A DNA stretch of 64,000 nucleotides, taken from contig CANQAN010000006.1 of assembly GCA_947588965.1 (NCBI GenBank), forward strand, positions 43,339-107,338. Reading direction: 5' to 3'. The notes beneath the pieces are model-generated. The model was not told where the DNA came from. It did not search any database and worked only from the letters and a program-made list of their open reading frames with translations. This stretch comes from an uncultured Helicobacteraceae bacterium (GTDB lineage Bacteria; Campylobacterota; Campylobacteria; Campylobacterales; Helicobacteraceae). Shown in pieces: positions 25,751 through 35,459 of this stretch. The position numbers and the translations under genes were made by a program. Position 1 is the first letter of the stretch. Each line of letters opens with the position of its first letter.

Positions 25751-26587
25751 TTATTTTTTCTTTGTGGTGAGCTTCATCATCCAAGTGTTGCACCAACCAA
25801 ACAAAACGAGAATATAAAAGCTCTTGCGAATCTCAAAATAAGCCTCTCCACTCACAAACTCATAACTTCCGCTCATCATGACCGCAAATATGACAAGCAA
25901 TAAAAATAAATTGAAATATTCGTAGGAATTGAGACTTTTGTGTCCCTTAATGCAGAAATATCCGAGCATTAAAAAGCCAAAAATGAGCAAGATAAAATCA
26001 ATATAGCCGACAAAACCACTCTTAAAAAAGGGCATAACAGTGAAACCAAAGAGCATACAAACTGCGCCGCTAAAGCTTGGTTGAATCAAATGTAAGATTC
26101 TTCCAAGAGATGTGCTTTTATCAAAAGTGAAGTTTAAAAAATAGACCAAAAAGGGAAGCATGACAAAGAGAAAATAAAACGCATAATCCACCACGGCTTG
26201 GTAAAATGTTTTTTTAAAAGCTTCTTTGCTGCTTAAAAGAATGGAATCCTTGAGCGAGAAATACTCCAAATACACTCTTTTAAACAAAAATATATCGGCA
26301 TAAAACATAAAAACAAAGAGACAGATTGCAAGGGCAATCATGAGGGAGTAAGATTTTGGTAAATGGCTCATATAAATGCGTACCATATTGAATATCCCAA
26401 CGATTAAGCCACATGAGAGCAGAACGATTCCAATATTAAAATACACGCCAAAGGGTTGCGTTGTCAAACGAAACATTTGTTTGAAATCAGGCACAAAACT
26501 TGCAAGGCTCAACATCAAAATTGTAAAGAGAGCCAACACGAAATAGAGTGAAGAAAAAACTAAATAGGGAAAGGTGATTTTACGCAT
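25751..26587 (-). CDS. Polytopic membrane protein of unknown function
   Basis: A 278-aa protein with about eight hydrophobic segments and short loops, ending in KLTTKKK. No transporter or enzyme signature was recognised. It lies 9 bases downstream of amiA on the same strand and is the last gene of the pyrH-to-amiA operon, convergent with the dksA group. A cell-envelope role would fit the neighbour but is unsupported by motif. Confidence 0.7.
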   Translation of the reverse strand: MRKITFPYLVFSSLYFVLALFTILMLSLASFVPDFKQMFRLTTQPFGVYFNIGIVLLSCGLIVGIFNMVRIYMSHLPKSYSLMIALAICLFVFMFYADIFLFKRVYLEYFSLKDSILLSSKEAFKKTFYQAVVDYAFYFLFVMLPFLVYFLNFTFDKSTSLGRILHLIQPSFSGAVCMLFGFTVMPFFKSGFVGYIDFILLIFGFLMLGYFCIKGHKSLNSYEYFNLFLLLVIFAVMMSGSYEFVSGEAYFEIRKSFYILVLFGWCNTWMMKLTTKKK

Positions 26588-26596
26588 TTCTAAGCC

Positions 26597-27841
26597 TTAG
26601 GGATTCTTTTGAAAATATCCATCGACACCATCTGCAACTCCTTGTGCAATACTTTTTTGATAGGAAGCTTGATTGATTCTTTTGCCTTCTCTTGGGTGCG
26701 TAATATAGCCTACTTCTAACAAAACAGATGGCATAACAGCCCCGACAAGAACCCAAAATGGACCCTCTCTCACGCCACCATCAATGATATTTTGATATTT
26801 GTTGCGCAATGATTGCAACATTCCAAACTGAATGTCTATCGCCAGACGATTTGAAGCGATGATACGTTGTGTATTGAGTGTGTTTAAAAAGGACTGTTTA
26901 GAGAAATAATTCATATCCTCTGTGGCATCTTTGTTTTCTAATGCAGCAACTTTTTTGGCGCGCTCACTCCTTGCAGTAGAGAGGAAATAACTCTCTATGC
27001 CCTCTAATTTTTCTTTGTTTTCTTTAATGGCATTGGCGTGGATTGAGATGAATAAATCTGCATTTTTGTTGTTTGCGAAATTTGTACGTTGCCTTAACCC
27101 AATAAATCTGTCTGAATTACGTGTCATATGAACTTTGTAGCCACGTTTATTGAGAATATCGCGCAAATATTTACCAATCTCAAGTACGATTTTCTTTTCA
27201 CACACTCTGCCAACACCCATAGCACCGCAATCATGACCACCATGCCCTGGATCGATAACGACAATCTTTCCCTTTGTGCTTTTTACATCCACTTTTTGCA
27301 CTTCTTGTTTGCCGTCTTTTTTGTCTGTATTTTTAGGTTTTGGAATGTTTTTGTTTTCTTGCTTTTTTTCTGTTTTTTGCGATTCTTTTATTTCTTTAGT
27401 CTTTTTTGTCTCTTGTGTTTTTGGTGTTGTTTTTTTGGAATCCCTATCAAAGAGCGCAGCAATAGAGATTCTGTTGTTTTCTATTTTTGTATCGGGCATT
27501 TCAAATCGCGCCTGTTTTTTTTCTGTCTTTAGGTGGATTTCTAGTTTTTTTGAAGTTGTGATGACTAAGCGCACCTTTTGTGCAGAGTTTTGCGCAATTT
27601 TGAGATTCACATCATTTTGGAAGTCAAAAACTCTAGCCGTCCCCGATAATTGCGCATTAATATCATAGACATAGCGCAAATTATCCTCTCCATGCAATGT
27701 GAAGCTTTTAAAATGTTGCGCTTGTATGTTTTGGTTGAATTCTAAAATGATTCCATTTTGCAATTGCTTGATAGAGACGATTCTTAAATCTGCAAATGCA
27801 CACATGCAGAATAAAAACAAAAGAATAAAAAAACGTATCAT
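26597..27841 (-). CDS. amiA: N-acetylmuramoyl-L-alanine amidase (AmiA/AmiC type)
   Basis: A 414-aa periplasmic cell-wall hydrolase. The signal peptide covers residues 1-17, followed by an AMIN-like domain that targets the septum, a long low-complexity K/E/T/Q linker (about residues 145-190), and a C-terminal Amidase_3 domain. The zinc ligands are in IDPGHGG, the following Glu in KIVLEIG, and His in SIHANA; the catalytic Glu is in LLEVGYI. It cleaves stem peptides from glycan strands during daughter-cell separation. The ATG overlaps the upstream gene's stop by 4 bases. Confidence 0.94.
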   Translation of the reverse strand: MIRFFILLFLFCMCAFADLRIVSIKQLQNGIILEFNQNIQAQHFKSFTLHGEDNLRYVYDINAQLSGTARVFDFQNDVNLKIAQNSAQKVRLVITTSKKLEIHLKTEKKQARFEMPDTKIENNRISIAALFDRDSKKTTPKTQETKKTKEIKESQKTEKKQENKNIPKPKNTDKKDGKQEVQKVDVKSTKGKIVVIDPGHGGHDCGAMGVGRVCEKKIVLEIGKYLRDILNKRGYKVHMTRNSDRFIGLRQRTNFANNKNADLFISIHANAIKENKEKLEGIESYFLSTARSERAKKVAALENKDATEDMNYFSKQSFLNTLNTQRIIASNRLAIDIQFGMLQSLRNKYQNIIDGGVREGPFWVLVGAVMPSVLLEVGYITHPREGKRINQASYQKSIAQGVADGVDGYFQKNP

Positions 27842-28923
27842 TGCATCAATTCATCCATAATCTCTTGAACGGTTTGGATCTTTTCTATCCGATAGCCATT
27901 AGCACCGGTGAAATATAATCCATTAATCGGATCCCCCAAATATCCATCTCCCAAGCCATCGGCTATGCAATAACCCACTTTTTTCGCTTCTATCCCTCTT
28001 TGGCAAGGTGCTACACAATTGCTCACACAAGCTACTTTTGGAGCGATCCCCTCGCGCAAGGCTTTAATAACCCCAGTAACAATAGCGCGCGCAGGATAAC
28101 CCACAGGCGATTTAATCAGCTCAATATCCTCTTTCTTAACGCGCAACATTAAGTCATTGTAATAAGGCGCATCGCATTCCTTAGCTCCTAAGAAGCGCGT
28201 TCCCATTTGCACACCACTTGCGCCAAGTTCAAACATTCTATCAATGTCTCGTCTGTCCCAGATTCCACCCGCTGCAATCACGGGCATATTTCCCCATTTT
28301 TGACTCTCTTCTAAGACTTCAGGGACAATGGCTTCTAATTGATACTCTGGTTTGAAACAATCCTCATAACTCACGCCTTGATGCCCACCACTCAAAGGTC
28401 CCTCAACAATGACCGCATCGGGAACTTTTTTGTAACGTCCCTCCCAACGTTTGCACAAAATTTTCAGAGCCTTTGCAGAGGAGACAATTGGTATGAGTGC
28501 GACATTTGGAAAATTGCTTGTAAATTCGGGCATGTTTGTAGGAAGCCCAGCGCCTGTGATAATCATATTAGCTCCCGCTTCACAAGCATCGCGTACCACG
28601 CGTCCATATTCATTGATAGCATAGAGAATGTTTGCTCCAAGCGGATTTGTACCGCAAATCTTTCGTGCGTTTTTAAAGATTTCAAAAAGAGATTCACGTG
28701 AGTAGAAGTTAATGGTCTCAAAGGGGCGCTTTTTGATAGTTTTCTGAATGAAGGCACCCCTTTTATAATATCCCGTCCCAACGCAAGAGATAATGCCAAG
28801 CGCACCCGTTTTAGAAACGCTGCCAGCAAGTCTGTCCCAGCTGATTCCAATCCCCATTCCCCCTTGAAAAATAGGAATCTTAATGGTGTAATTTCCAATT
28901 TTTAGAGGCTTTAATTCAGACAT
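27838..28923 (-). CDS. Nitronate monooxygenase / FabK-like flavin enzyme
   Basis: A 361-aa FMN-dependent TIM-barrel protein. It shows the N-terminal FQGGMGIGIS segment, AAGGI with ASGVQMGTRFL (FMN phosphate binding), and a cysteine-rich stretch CVSNCVAPC near the C-terminus. The family includes nitronate monooxygenases, which detoxify propionate-3-nitronate, and FabK enoyl-ACP reductases; which of the two applies here cannot be decided, and the position next to tyrS and amiA gives no hint. The same neighbour order occurs in H. pylori. Confidence 0.85.
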   Translation of the reverse strand: MSELKPLKIGNYTIKIPIFQGGMGIGISWDRLAGSVSKTGALGIISCVGTGYYKRGAFIQKTIKKRPFETINFYSRESLFEIFKNARKICGTNPLGANILYAINEYGRVVRDACEAGANMIITGAGLPTNMPEFTSNFPNVALIPIVSSAKALKILCKRWEGRYKKVPDAVIVEGPLSGGHQGVSYEDCFKPEYQLEAIVPEVLEESQKWGNMPVIAAGGIWDRRDIDRMFELGASGVQMGTRFLGAKECDAPYYNDLMLRVKKEDIELIKSPVGYPARAIVTGVIKALREGIAPKVACVSNCVAPCQRGIEAKKVGYCIADGLGDGYLGDPINGLYFTGANGYRIEKIQTVQEIMDELMQ

Positions 28924-28932
28924 AAGTTTCCT

Positions 28933-30147
28933 TTAACTAAGAATGGCTTTTGCAAACTTTCTCTTGCCGATTTGCAAAACATATTCTCCCTTTTTGAGAT
29001 TGAGTTTAGAATCCTCAACTTTCTGCCCATTGAGCTTCATTGCGCCCTGTTTGATAAAGCGCAATGCTTCGGAATTAGAATCGCAAAGTCCGCAATCTTG
29101 AGCTAATTGTGCGATCCAAATTCCACTTTTATTTGTGAATGTCGGCAGTGTGCTCGGCAATTCATCATGTGCAAAAACCCTTGCAAACTCTTCTTTTGCC
29201 TGTTGTGCTTGTGTTTTATCGTAGTAGCGCGTGATGATTTCTAGAGCTAATTCTTCTTTAATCGCCTTTGGATGCAGACTTCCATTGTCTGCGCCCTTTT
29301 TTAGAGATTCTATTTCCTGCAGACTTTTTGTGCTTAAAAGCTCATAATACCGCCACATTAACGCATCAGAAATACTTAGGATTCTGCCAAAAATCTCTTT
29401 TGGTTCTTGTGTGATTCCGATGTAATTTCCTAAGCTCTTGCTCATCTTTTGCACTCCATCTAAGCCTTCTAAAAGTGGCATCATAAGGACAGATTGCTCC
29501 TTTTTTAATCCATAGGCGCGTTGCATTTGACGTCCCATGAGGAGATTGAACTTTTGATCAGACCCTCCAAGCTCTATATCACACTCTAGCGCGACAGAAT
29601 CATATCCTTGTAAGAGGGGGTAGAAAAACTCCACAATGCTAATGGGATTCTGCGCTTTGAAACGTTTTTCAAAATCATCTCTCTCTAACATTCTTGCGAC
29701 AGAAAATTTCGCAGCTAATTCTATCATTCCTTTTGTGCCAAGTTTATCAAGCCACTGGGAATTGAATACAATTTCCATTTTTGAGGCGTCTAGAATCTTA
29801 TGTACTTGCTCTTCATAAGTCTTTGCGTTAGCGAGGACTTGTTCTTTGCTTAGAGGTTTTCGCGTCTCACTCTTGCCCGATGGATCGCCAATCATGCCTG
29901 TGAAATCCCCAATGAGAAAGAATATTTTTGCGCCATATTTTTGGAATGTTGCGAGTTTTTGCAAAAGCACCGTGTGTCCCAAATGCAAATCGGGAGCCGT
30001 TGGGTCAAAACCAGCCTTAATGGTGTAGGTCTTGCCGTTTTTAAAATAAGCACTCACGCATTGCTTAATGAAATCAAGCCCGATAATCTCTTGTGCTCCA
30101 CGTTCAATCTCTGCAAGGGCTTGTTTGATTTGATCTTCTATACTCAT
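28933..30147 (-). CDS. tyrS: Tyrosyl-tRNA synthetase
   Basis: A 404-aa class I synthetase that charges tRNA-Tyr. The HIGH-type motif is HLGH in DPTAPDLHLGH, the KMSKS loop is intact, and an S4 RNA-binding domain occupies the last ~65 residues. The length fits the TyrRZ-like form of Helicobacter. It lies in the pyrH operon, 8 bases after spoT. Confidence 0.97.
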   Translation of the reverse strand: MSIEDQIKQALAEIERGAQEIIGLDFIKQCVSAYFKNGKTYTIKAGFDPTAPDLHLGHTVLLQKLATFQKYGAKIFFLIGDFTGMIGDPSGKSETRKPLSKEQVLANAKTYEEQVHKILDASKMEIVFNSQWLDKLGTKGMIELAAKFSVARMLERDDFEKRFKAQNPISIVEFFYPLLQGYDSVALECDIELGGSDQKFNLLMGRQMQRAYGLKKEQSVLMMPLLEGLDGVQKMSKSLGNYIGITQEPKEIFGRILSISDALMWRYYELLSTKSLQEIESLKKGADNGSLHPKAIKEELALEIITRYYDKTQAQQAKEEFARVFAHDELPSTLPTFTNKSGIWIAQLAQDCGLCDSNSEALRFIKQGAMKLNGQKVEDSKLNLKKGEYVLQIGKRKFAKAILS

Positions 30148-30155
30148 TGTCTCTC

Positions 30156-32303
30156 CTAATTCGCATATGCGTCTTTGAGCGCATAGACATCTATGATTTT
30201 ATAATTTGTTCCTAGCATACTTTTAAGCACTTTTACATCGGAAATGCTGGATTCAAAGCGCAACTCACAGTGTGTTGCATAGGTGCTTTTTTGCGAACCA
30301 AGCTCGACACCCAAGACGTTAATGTCATGCTTTGCAAGAAAGGTTAGGAAATTTGCCAAAACACCCTTTTGATTTTCAAGAGCGACAATGAGTTTGTAAG
30401 TTTGGAGTTTGTCTTCTAGCCAATCCACATAGAGCATTTTCACGCCCTTTTGAATCTCCAAATAGGCTCTGTCGCAGAGCTTGTGATGCACAAAAGCCTT
30501 TGAGCCATTTTTGAACGCGATAATGGAATCCCCAAACTTCGGATGGCAACAATAATCAAAGACGGCTTGATTGATTGCATAATTTGTCCAAATGACAAGG
30601 TTGTCAAAATGCAATTCCTTTAATTTTAGGATTCTGATTTTAATCTGTTCCAAGAATCCTGCATTGTGGCGGTAGTCGTTTTTGATGCGATTTTTGATAT
30701 CTTTGAGATAAGTGATGTCTGTCGTGGCGCGATAAATTGCGTCTTCAAGGTCGTTTTGTGTCACATAGTTTTCAATTTCTTCTGCGCTTTTTCCAAAAAT
30801 TGTGGCAATGATATTGATAGCACTCTTGCGCTCGATCTCCTTAATGCGACTTGCGCAATTCATTTTAATTTGACTCTTTGCACGTGAGGTTTTTACTGCA
30901 TCAAGCCAAGAACAACGCAAGATAATCTCCTTTGAAGTGATGATTTTCACAATATCACCACTCTTTAAGCGCGTAAGAAGAGAGGTTTTTTGATTATTCA
31001 CATAGGCTTCTTTGGCGCGATTGCCAATCTCTGTGTGCACAGCATAGGCAAAATCCAAAACAACAGCCCCAATGGGCAAAGAATAATTGTCTCCATCGGG
31101 TGAAAATACGACAATATCTTCGCGATATAAATCATTTTTGACGAGTTCATAAAACTCTTCAACAGAATTATTCTGAAACTGCAATTTATTGAGCCATTCA
31201 AGGCTTGGTCCGCTGTTGCCACCTGTTTTGTATTTCCAATGTGCTGCGATTCCATATTCTGCGCTTTTGTGCATATCTTCTGTGCGGATTTGTACTTCAA
31301 AAATCGCGGAATCATCAAAGAGTGTGCTGTGAATTGTCTGATAGCCATTTTCCTTTGGCAAGGCAATGTAGTCTTTGAAGCGCGACATAATGGGCTTGAA
31401 ATGCAAATGCAGGATTCCAAGCACACGATAGCAATCTAGCGGTGTTTTTACAATCACGCGAATCGCTAAGAGATCGAGAACTTCATCGATGGAGATTCCC
31501 TTGCGCTGCATTTTGAGATAAATAGAATAATGTCGCTTGACACGACTTGAGATTCTGAAATCCCCCTCGGGAACGCCATCTTGAATGAGGCTTTTTTTGA
31601 CCTTTTGAATGAAGGCATTGAGTTTGAGTTGAATCGTTTGTTTGTGGCTTAAGAAATATTCATCAATCTTACGATATTCTTGTGGAAAAATGTAATAAAA
31701 GCTCTTGTCTTCTAACTCATTTTTGAGTGATGAGATTCCAAGTCTGTGCGCGATGGGTGCATAGACCACTAAAGTCTCTTCGGAGATTCTCCTTTGTTTG
31801 TTTGGGGGGAGGGCGTTGAGAGTGAGCATGTTGTGTAATCTATCACAGAGTTTCACAACGAGGACGCGCACGTCTTTTACAGAGGTGATGAGCATTTTAC
31901 GGAAGCTTAGGGCTGCAACGACGAGCTTTTCGTTAGAATTTGAAGAGGGCAATTCCTCTGCGCGAATTGCAACAATCTTTGTCAATCCATCAACAAGCGA
32001 AGCGACATCTAAGCCATAATCACGCGTTACGTCTTCAAGCGTATAGTCTGTATCCTCCACAACATCATGCAAGAGGGCTGCGCACACCATAACTTCATCG
32101 CCACCGAAGTAGGCAACAATGCACGCAACAAGCAAGGGATGCACGATATAAGGCTCTCCACTGCGGCGCTTTTGTTCTTTGTGCGCTTCTGTGGCAAATG
32201 CAATCGCGTTTTCTATGTGAGGAGTGACTTCAATGCTCGTGTATAATAGGTCTAATGCCCCCTTAGGGCTAGAGATCTCCGCGACTTGTTTTAAAAAATC
32301 CAA
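30156..32303 (-). CDS. spoT: Bifunctional (p)ppGpp synthetase/hydrolase SpoT/Rsh
   Basis: A 715-aa stringent-response enzyme. Domains in order: HD hydrolase (AALLHDVVEDT near residue 80), synthetase (RVKRHYSIYLKM and ENGYQTIHSTL), TGS, and a C-terminal ACT domain. Both halves look intact, as expected for the single Rsh enzyme of Helicobacter. The start codon is TTG at 32303, with a purine-rich AGGTTAGGG just before it, 21 bases after rpoZ. Its co-location with rpoZ, whose omega subunit forms part of a ppGpp site in proteobacterial polymerase, is functionally apt. Confidence 0.96.
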   Translation of the reverse strand: MDFLKQVAEISSPKGALDLLYTSIEVTPHIENAIAFATEAHKEQKRRSGEPYIVHPLLVACIVAYFGGDEVMVCAALLHDVVEDTDYTLEDVTRDYGLDVASLVDGLTKIVAIRAEELPSSNSNEKLVVAALSFRKMLITSVKDVRVLVVKLCDRLHNMLTLNALPPNKQRRISEETLVVYAPIAHRLGISSLKNELEDKSFYYIFPQEYRKIDEYFLSHKQTIQLKLNAFIQKVKKSLIQDGVPEGDFRISSRVKRHYSIYLKMQRKGISIDEVLDLLAIRVIVKTPLDCYRVLGILHLHFKPIMSRFKDYIALPKENGYQTIHSTLFDDSAIFEVQIRTEDMHKSAEYGIAAHWKYKTGGNSGPSLEWLNKLQFQNNSVEEFYELVKNDLYREDIVVFSPDGDNYSLPIGAVVLDFAYAVHTEIGNRAKEAYVNNQKTSLLTRLKSGDIVKIITSKEIILRCSWLDAVKTSRAKSQIKMNCASRIKEIERKSAINIIATIFGKSAEEIENYVTQNDLEDAIYRATTDITYLKDIKNRIKNDYRHNAGFLEQIKIRILKLKELHFDNLVIWTNYAINQAVFDYCCHPKFGDSIIAFKNGSKAFVHHKLCDRAYLEIQKGVKMLYVDWLEDKLQTYKLIVALENQKGVLANFLTFLAKHDINVLGVELGSQKSTYATHCELRFESSISDVKVLKSMLGTNYKIIDVYALKDAYAN

Positions 32304-32324
32304 ACCCTAACCTGCCTTAAATCC

Positions 32325-32543
32325 TCAATTTTTCGCATCTTCTACTTTATCAAGACTGATTTTTTCTTCTGCGACTTCTAAGAGGGCGATGTCAGAGAGT
32401 TTATGAATCTTCACATCTTTATTAACAAGCGGTTTCGCCCCGCGACTGAGTTCGTTGATTCTTGTAAATAGAATGTTAGAGAGCAAATACCTGTCTCCAT
32501 TGACTTTTTCTAATGCTTTTGAGGCGATTTCTTCAATTCTCAT
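32325..32543 (-). CDS. rpoZ: RNA polymerase omega subunit
   Basis: A 72-aa protein matching the short omega subunit: it starts MRIEEIASKAL and has the SNILFTRINELSRGAKPLV core that wraps the beta' C-terminus. It lies between pyrH and spoT in one operon. Confidence 0.93.
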   Translation of the reverse strand: MRIEEIASKALEKVNGDRYLLSNILFTRINELSRGAKPLVNKDVKIHKLSDIALLEVAEEKISLDKVEDAKN

Positions 32544-32558
32544 ATCGATTCCTTTGTG

Positions 32559-33287
<729 letters not shown>

Positions 33288-33308
33288 TCAATTCAACTCT
33301 GGGAGCGC

Positions 33309-33314
33309 ATTTTA
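33309..33314 (-). promoter_or_regulatory. -10 promoter element of the pyrH operon
   Basis: TAAAAT on the minus strand within TGATTAAAATGCG, 37 bases before the pyrH start; RBS AAGGCGAG follows. Confidence 0.4.
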
Positions 33315-33359
33315 ATCAAAAGCGACTTAATAATCGCATAAATTTCAGAATCATTTGCT

Positions 33360-33803
33360 TTATTTGCTGATTTCATCATTTTTTTGTTGTAATTTTTCAA
33401 TTTGTGTCTGTTGTAGGAGGTAGGCTTTGTCTAAAATCAAATGCGGCGCATTTTGTGCGGGATTGCCTTTAGGCAAGTCTTTGCGACCATGGAATCCTTG
33501 AAAATAATCCATATGCTTCTGCATGGCCGTATCTTTTTCTATTTGTAAGGAGTTGAGATCTTTTTCTTGCAATTCTTTGCTGAGTTGATTGAGATGTGCC
33601 TTTAAGTTTTGCTTCAATTCTTTTTGCAAGGGAGTTTCTTGCTCGGATTCTTTAGTTTTGTTGGAATCTTGCTGTGATTCTTGTGTTGTTTGTGGTTCTT
33701 GCATTTCTTGCGTGAGCTCTTCTGTGGGCTTTTCTTCGGGTTTCCCACATGCATTGAATGCTAACAATATAAGAAAATAAAAAAGGAGTGTTTTTAAGCT
33801 CAT
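33360..33803 (-). CDS. Putative lipoprotein of unknown function
   Basis: A 147-aa protein with a lipoprotein signal peptide: hydrophobic segment 4-16, lipobox FNAC with lipidated Cys19, then GKPEEKP. Residues 20-60 are E/Q/T/S-rich and disordered, followed by a helical part, and a short conserved-looking MDYFQGFHGRKDLPKG segment. No family is recognised. It is transcribed divergently from nnr, with its own extended -10. Confidence 0.75.
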   Translation of the reverse strand: MSLKTLLFYFLILLAFNACGKPEEKPTEELTQEMQEPQTTQESQQDSNKTKESEQETPLQKELKQNLKAHLNQLSKELQEKDLNSLQIEKDTAMQKHMDYFQGFHGRKDLPKGNPAQNAPHLILDKAYLLQQTQIEKLQQKNDEISK

Positions 33804-33831
33804 TCGGATTCTTTAAAAGACATTTTCTAAA

Positions 33832-33840
33832 TTTATAGCA
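33832..33840 (-). promoter_or_regulatory. Extended -10 promoter of the lipoprotein gene
   Basis: TGC-TATAAA on the minus strand, 29 bases before the lipoprotein start, in a divergent intergenic region with the nnr promoter. Confidence 0.5.
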
Positions 33841-33866
33841 TATTTAGAATGAATTTATAGTCTATT

Positions 33867-33875
33867 TGCTAAGAT
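33867..33875 (+). promoter_or_regulatory. Extended -10 promoter of nnr
   Basis: TGC-TAAGAT, 36 bases before the nnr ATG; RBS TGAGGAAA. Confidence 0.45.
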
Positions 33876-33910
33876 TTTGATCTTCAAGAAATCTGCTGTG
33901 AGGAAACAAA

Positions 33911-35410
33911 ATGAAAAATCTGTATTGGGATACAAAAAAGCTTGATCGTCGCGCAAATGAGGAATTCAAGATGGAATCACTCTTGCTTATGGAAAATGCC
34001 GCAAGGGGAATGCTGGAGTTTTTAGAATCACGTTTTTTGAAGCAGAATCCGGCATTTAAAATACTTCTTGTATGTGGGAGTGGCGATAATGGTGCGGATT
34101 GTTTGGCTCTTGCGCGTATGCTTTATGGGAAGTATAATGTGCAGGTTTATCTGCCTCTTGGCGCAAAAAGTGCGCTTTGTCGGATACAAAAAGAGATTTT
34201 ACGAAACATCTGTTCCAAAACTGATAGCAAATGGATATATTCAGATTTGGTTTCTTTTGGAGATTGGGAATATGATGCTTGGTGGGATTCTTTGGTTTTG
34301 TTGAAGGGATATGACATTATTATTGATGGCTTATTTGGGACGGGATTCAAGGGTGATTTTAGTTGTGAGACTGCCGAACTCATTGCTGCATTAAATTCTC
34401 AAGACTGCATTAGAATCGCCTGTGATGTCCCTAGTGGAATCTCAAGAGAGAGCACGATAGACAAAAATAGTGGAGTTTTTGTCTTTAAGGCTGATTTTAC
34501 ACTCACTATGGGAGCGCATAAAATTCCCTTGTATGAGGATAAAGTGAAAGACTATGTGGGCAGCATACATTTAATCAATCTTGGAGTCTCCGAAAAGATT
34601 TTCGCCCCCGATTCCCTCACGAAATTGCTTGAAAGAAGCGATTTTAAAGTTCCTGAACGCGAGAACAAAAGAAGCAATAAGGGTGATTTTGGGCATTTGT
34701 GTGTTTTGAGTGGAGAGAAGCAAGGAGCGGCGGTTTTGAGCGCACTTGCGGGATTGAGGAGTGGTGCGGGATTGACGACTCTTTGGAGTGAAAGGGAGAT
34801 CCCTTCTTTACCCTTTGAGCTTATGCAAAGCAGGGAGATTCCACATAATGCAACGGCGCTTGTGCTAGGAATGGGACTTGGGAGGGAGTGTGCTTTGCCC
34901 AAAAACTTAACTTCTACTCAGATTCCGATCCTCTTAGATGCCGATATGTTTTATCATGAATATTTTAAGACATTGTTAGAACGTGAAAACATTATTTTAA
35001 CACCCCATCCAAAGGAATTTGTACAGATCTTAACAGCACTTAATCTTGAAACAATTTCTGTGCAAGAACTCCAAGACAACAGATTCTCCCATGTCCTTAA
35101 ATTCTCTGTGTTTTATCCTAATGTAACGCTTGTTTTGAAGGGTGCAAACACAATTATTGCACAAGGTTGGAAAGTCTATGTGAATCCCTTTGGGAATAAT
35201 GCGCTCTCTAAAGGTGGAAGTGGCGATGTTTTAAGCGGAATCATTGGGGGGTATCTCGCGCAAGGCTATAGTCCGTTGGACTCTGCTATTAATGGCGTTT
35301 TGTTGCACAGCTTTTGTGCAGAATCCTATTGCAAGGATCATCATAATTTCGCGCTCTCACCGCTTGATTTGATAGAACAGATAGGTAAGTTGGAATCTCC
35401 TAAGCCGTAA
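33911..35410 (+). CDS. nnr: Bifunctional NAD(P)H-hydrate repair enzyme Nnr
   Basis: A 499-aa fusion of two repair activities. The N-terminal NnrE-like epimerase (residues ~1-215) has the NGADCLALARML segment and IIDGLFGTGFKG. The C-terminal NnrD-like ADP-dependent dehydratase (~235-499) has KGDFGHLCVLSG and the catalytic GGSGDVLSGIIGG. Together they restore NAD(P)H from its hydrated, damaged form. Length and domain order are normal. Confidence 0.94.
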   Translation: MKNLYWDTKKLDRRANEEFKMESLLLMENAARGMLEFLESRFLKQNPAFKILLVCGSGDNGADCLALARMLYGKYNVQVYLPLGAKSALCRIQKEILRNICSKTDSKWIYSDLVSFGDWEYDAWWDSLVLLKGYDIIIDGLFGTGFKGDFSCETAELIAALNSQDCIRIACDVPSGISRESTIDKNSGVFVFKADFTLTMGAHKIPLYEDKVKDYVGSIHLINLGVSEKIFAPDSLTKLLERSDFKVPERENKRSNKGDFGHLCVLSGEKQGAAVLSALAGLRSGAGLTTLWSEREIPSLPFELMQSREIPHNATALVLGMGLGRECALPKNLTSTQIPILLDADMFYHEYFKTLLERENIILTPHPKEFVQILTALNLETISVQELQDNRFSHVLKFSVFYPNVTLVLKGANTIIAQGWKVYVNPFGNNALSKGGSGDVLSGIIGGYLAQGYSPLDSAINGVLLHSFCAESYCKDHHNFALSPLDLIEQIGKLESPKP

Positions 35411-35424
35411 AATGTCATTAAATT

Positions 35425-35433
35425 TGCTACAAT
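35425..35433 (+). promoter_or_regulatory. Extended -10 promoter of ilvD
   Basis: TGC-TACAAT between nnr and ilvD, about 27 bases before the ilvD ATG. Confidence 0.55.
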
Positions 35434-35459
35434 TTTAAAAACATACAAAGGAAATAATG

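Noticed and set aside
27128..27668. Long plus-strand ORFs antisense to amiA, rich in F, C and S
   Set aside because: They are the complement of the K/E-rich amiA linker; the composition comes from the sense gene.
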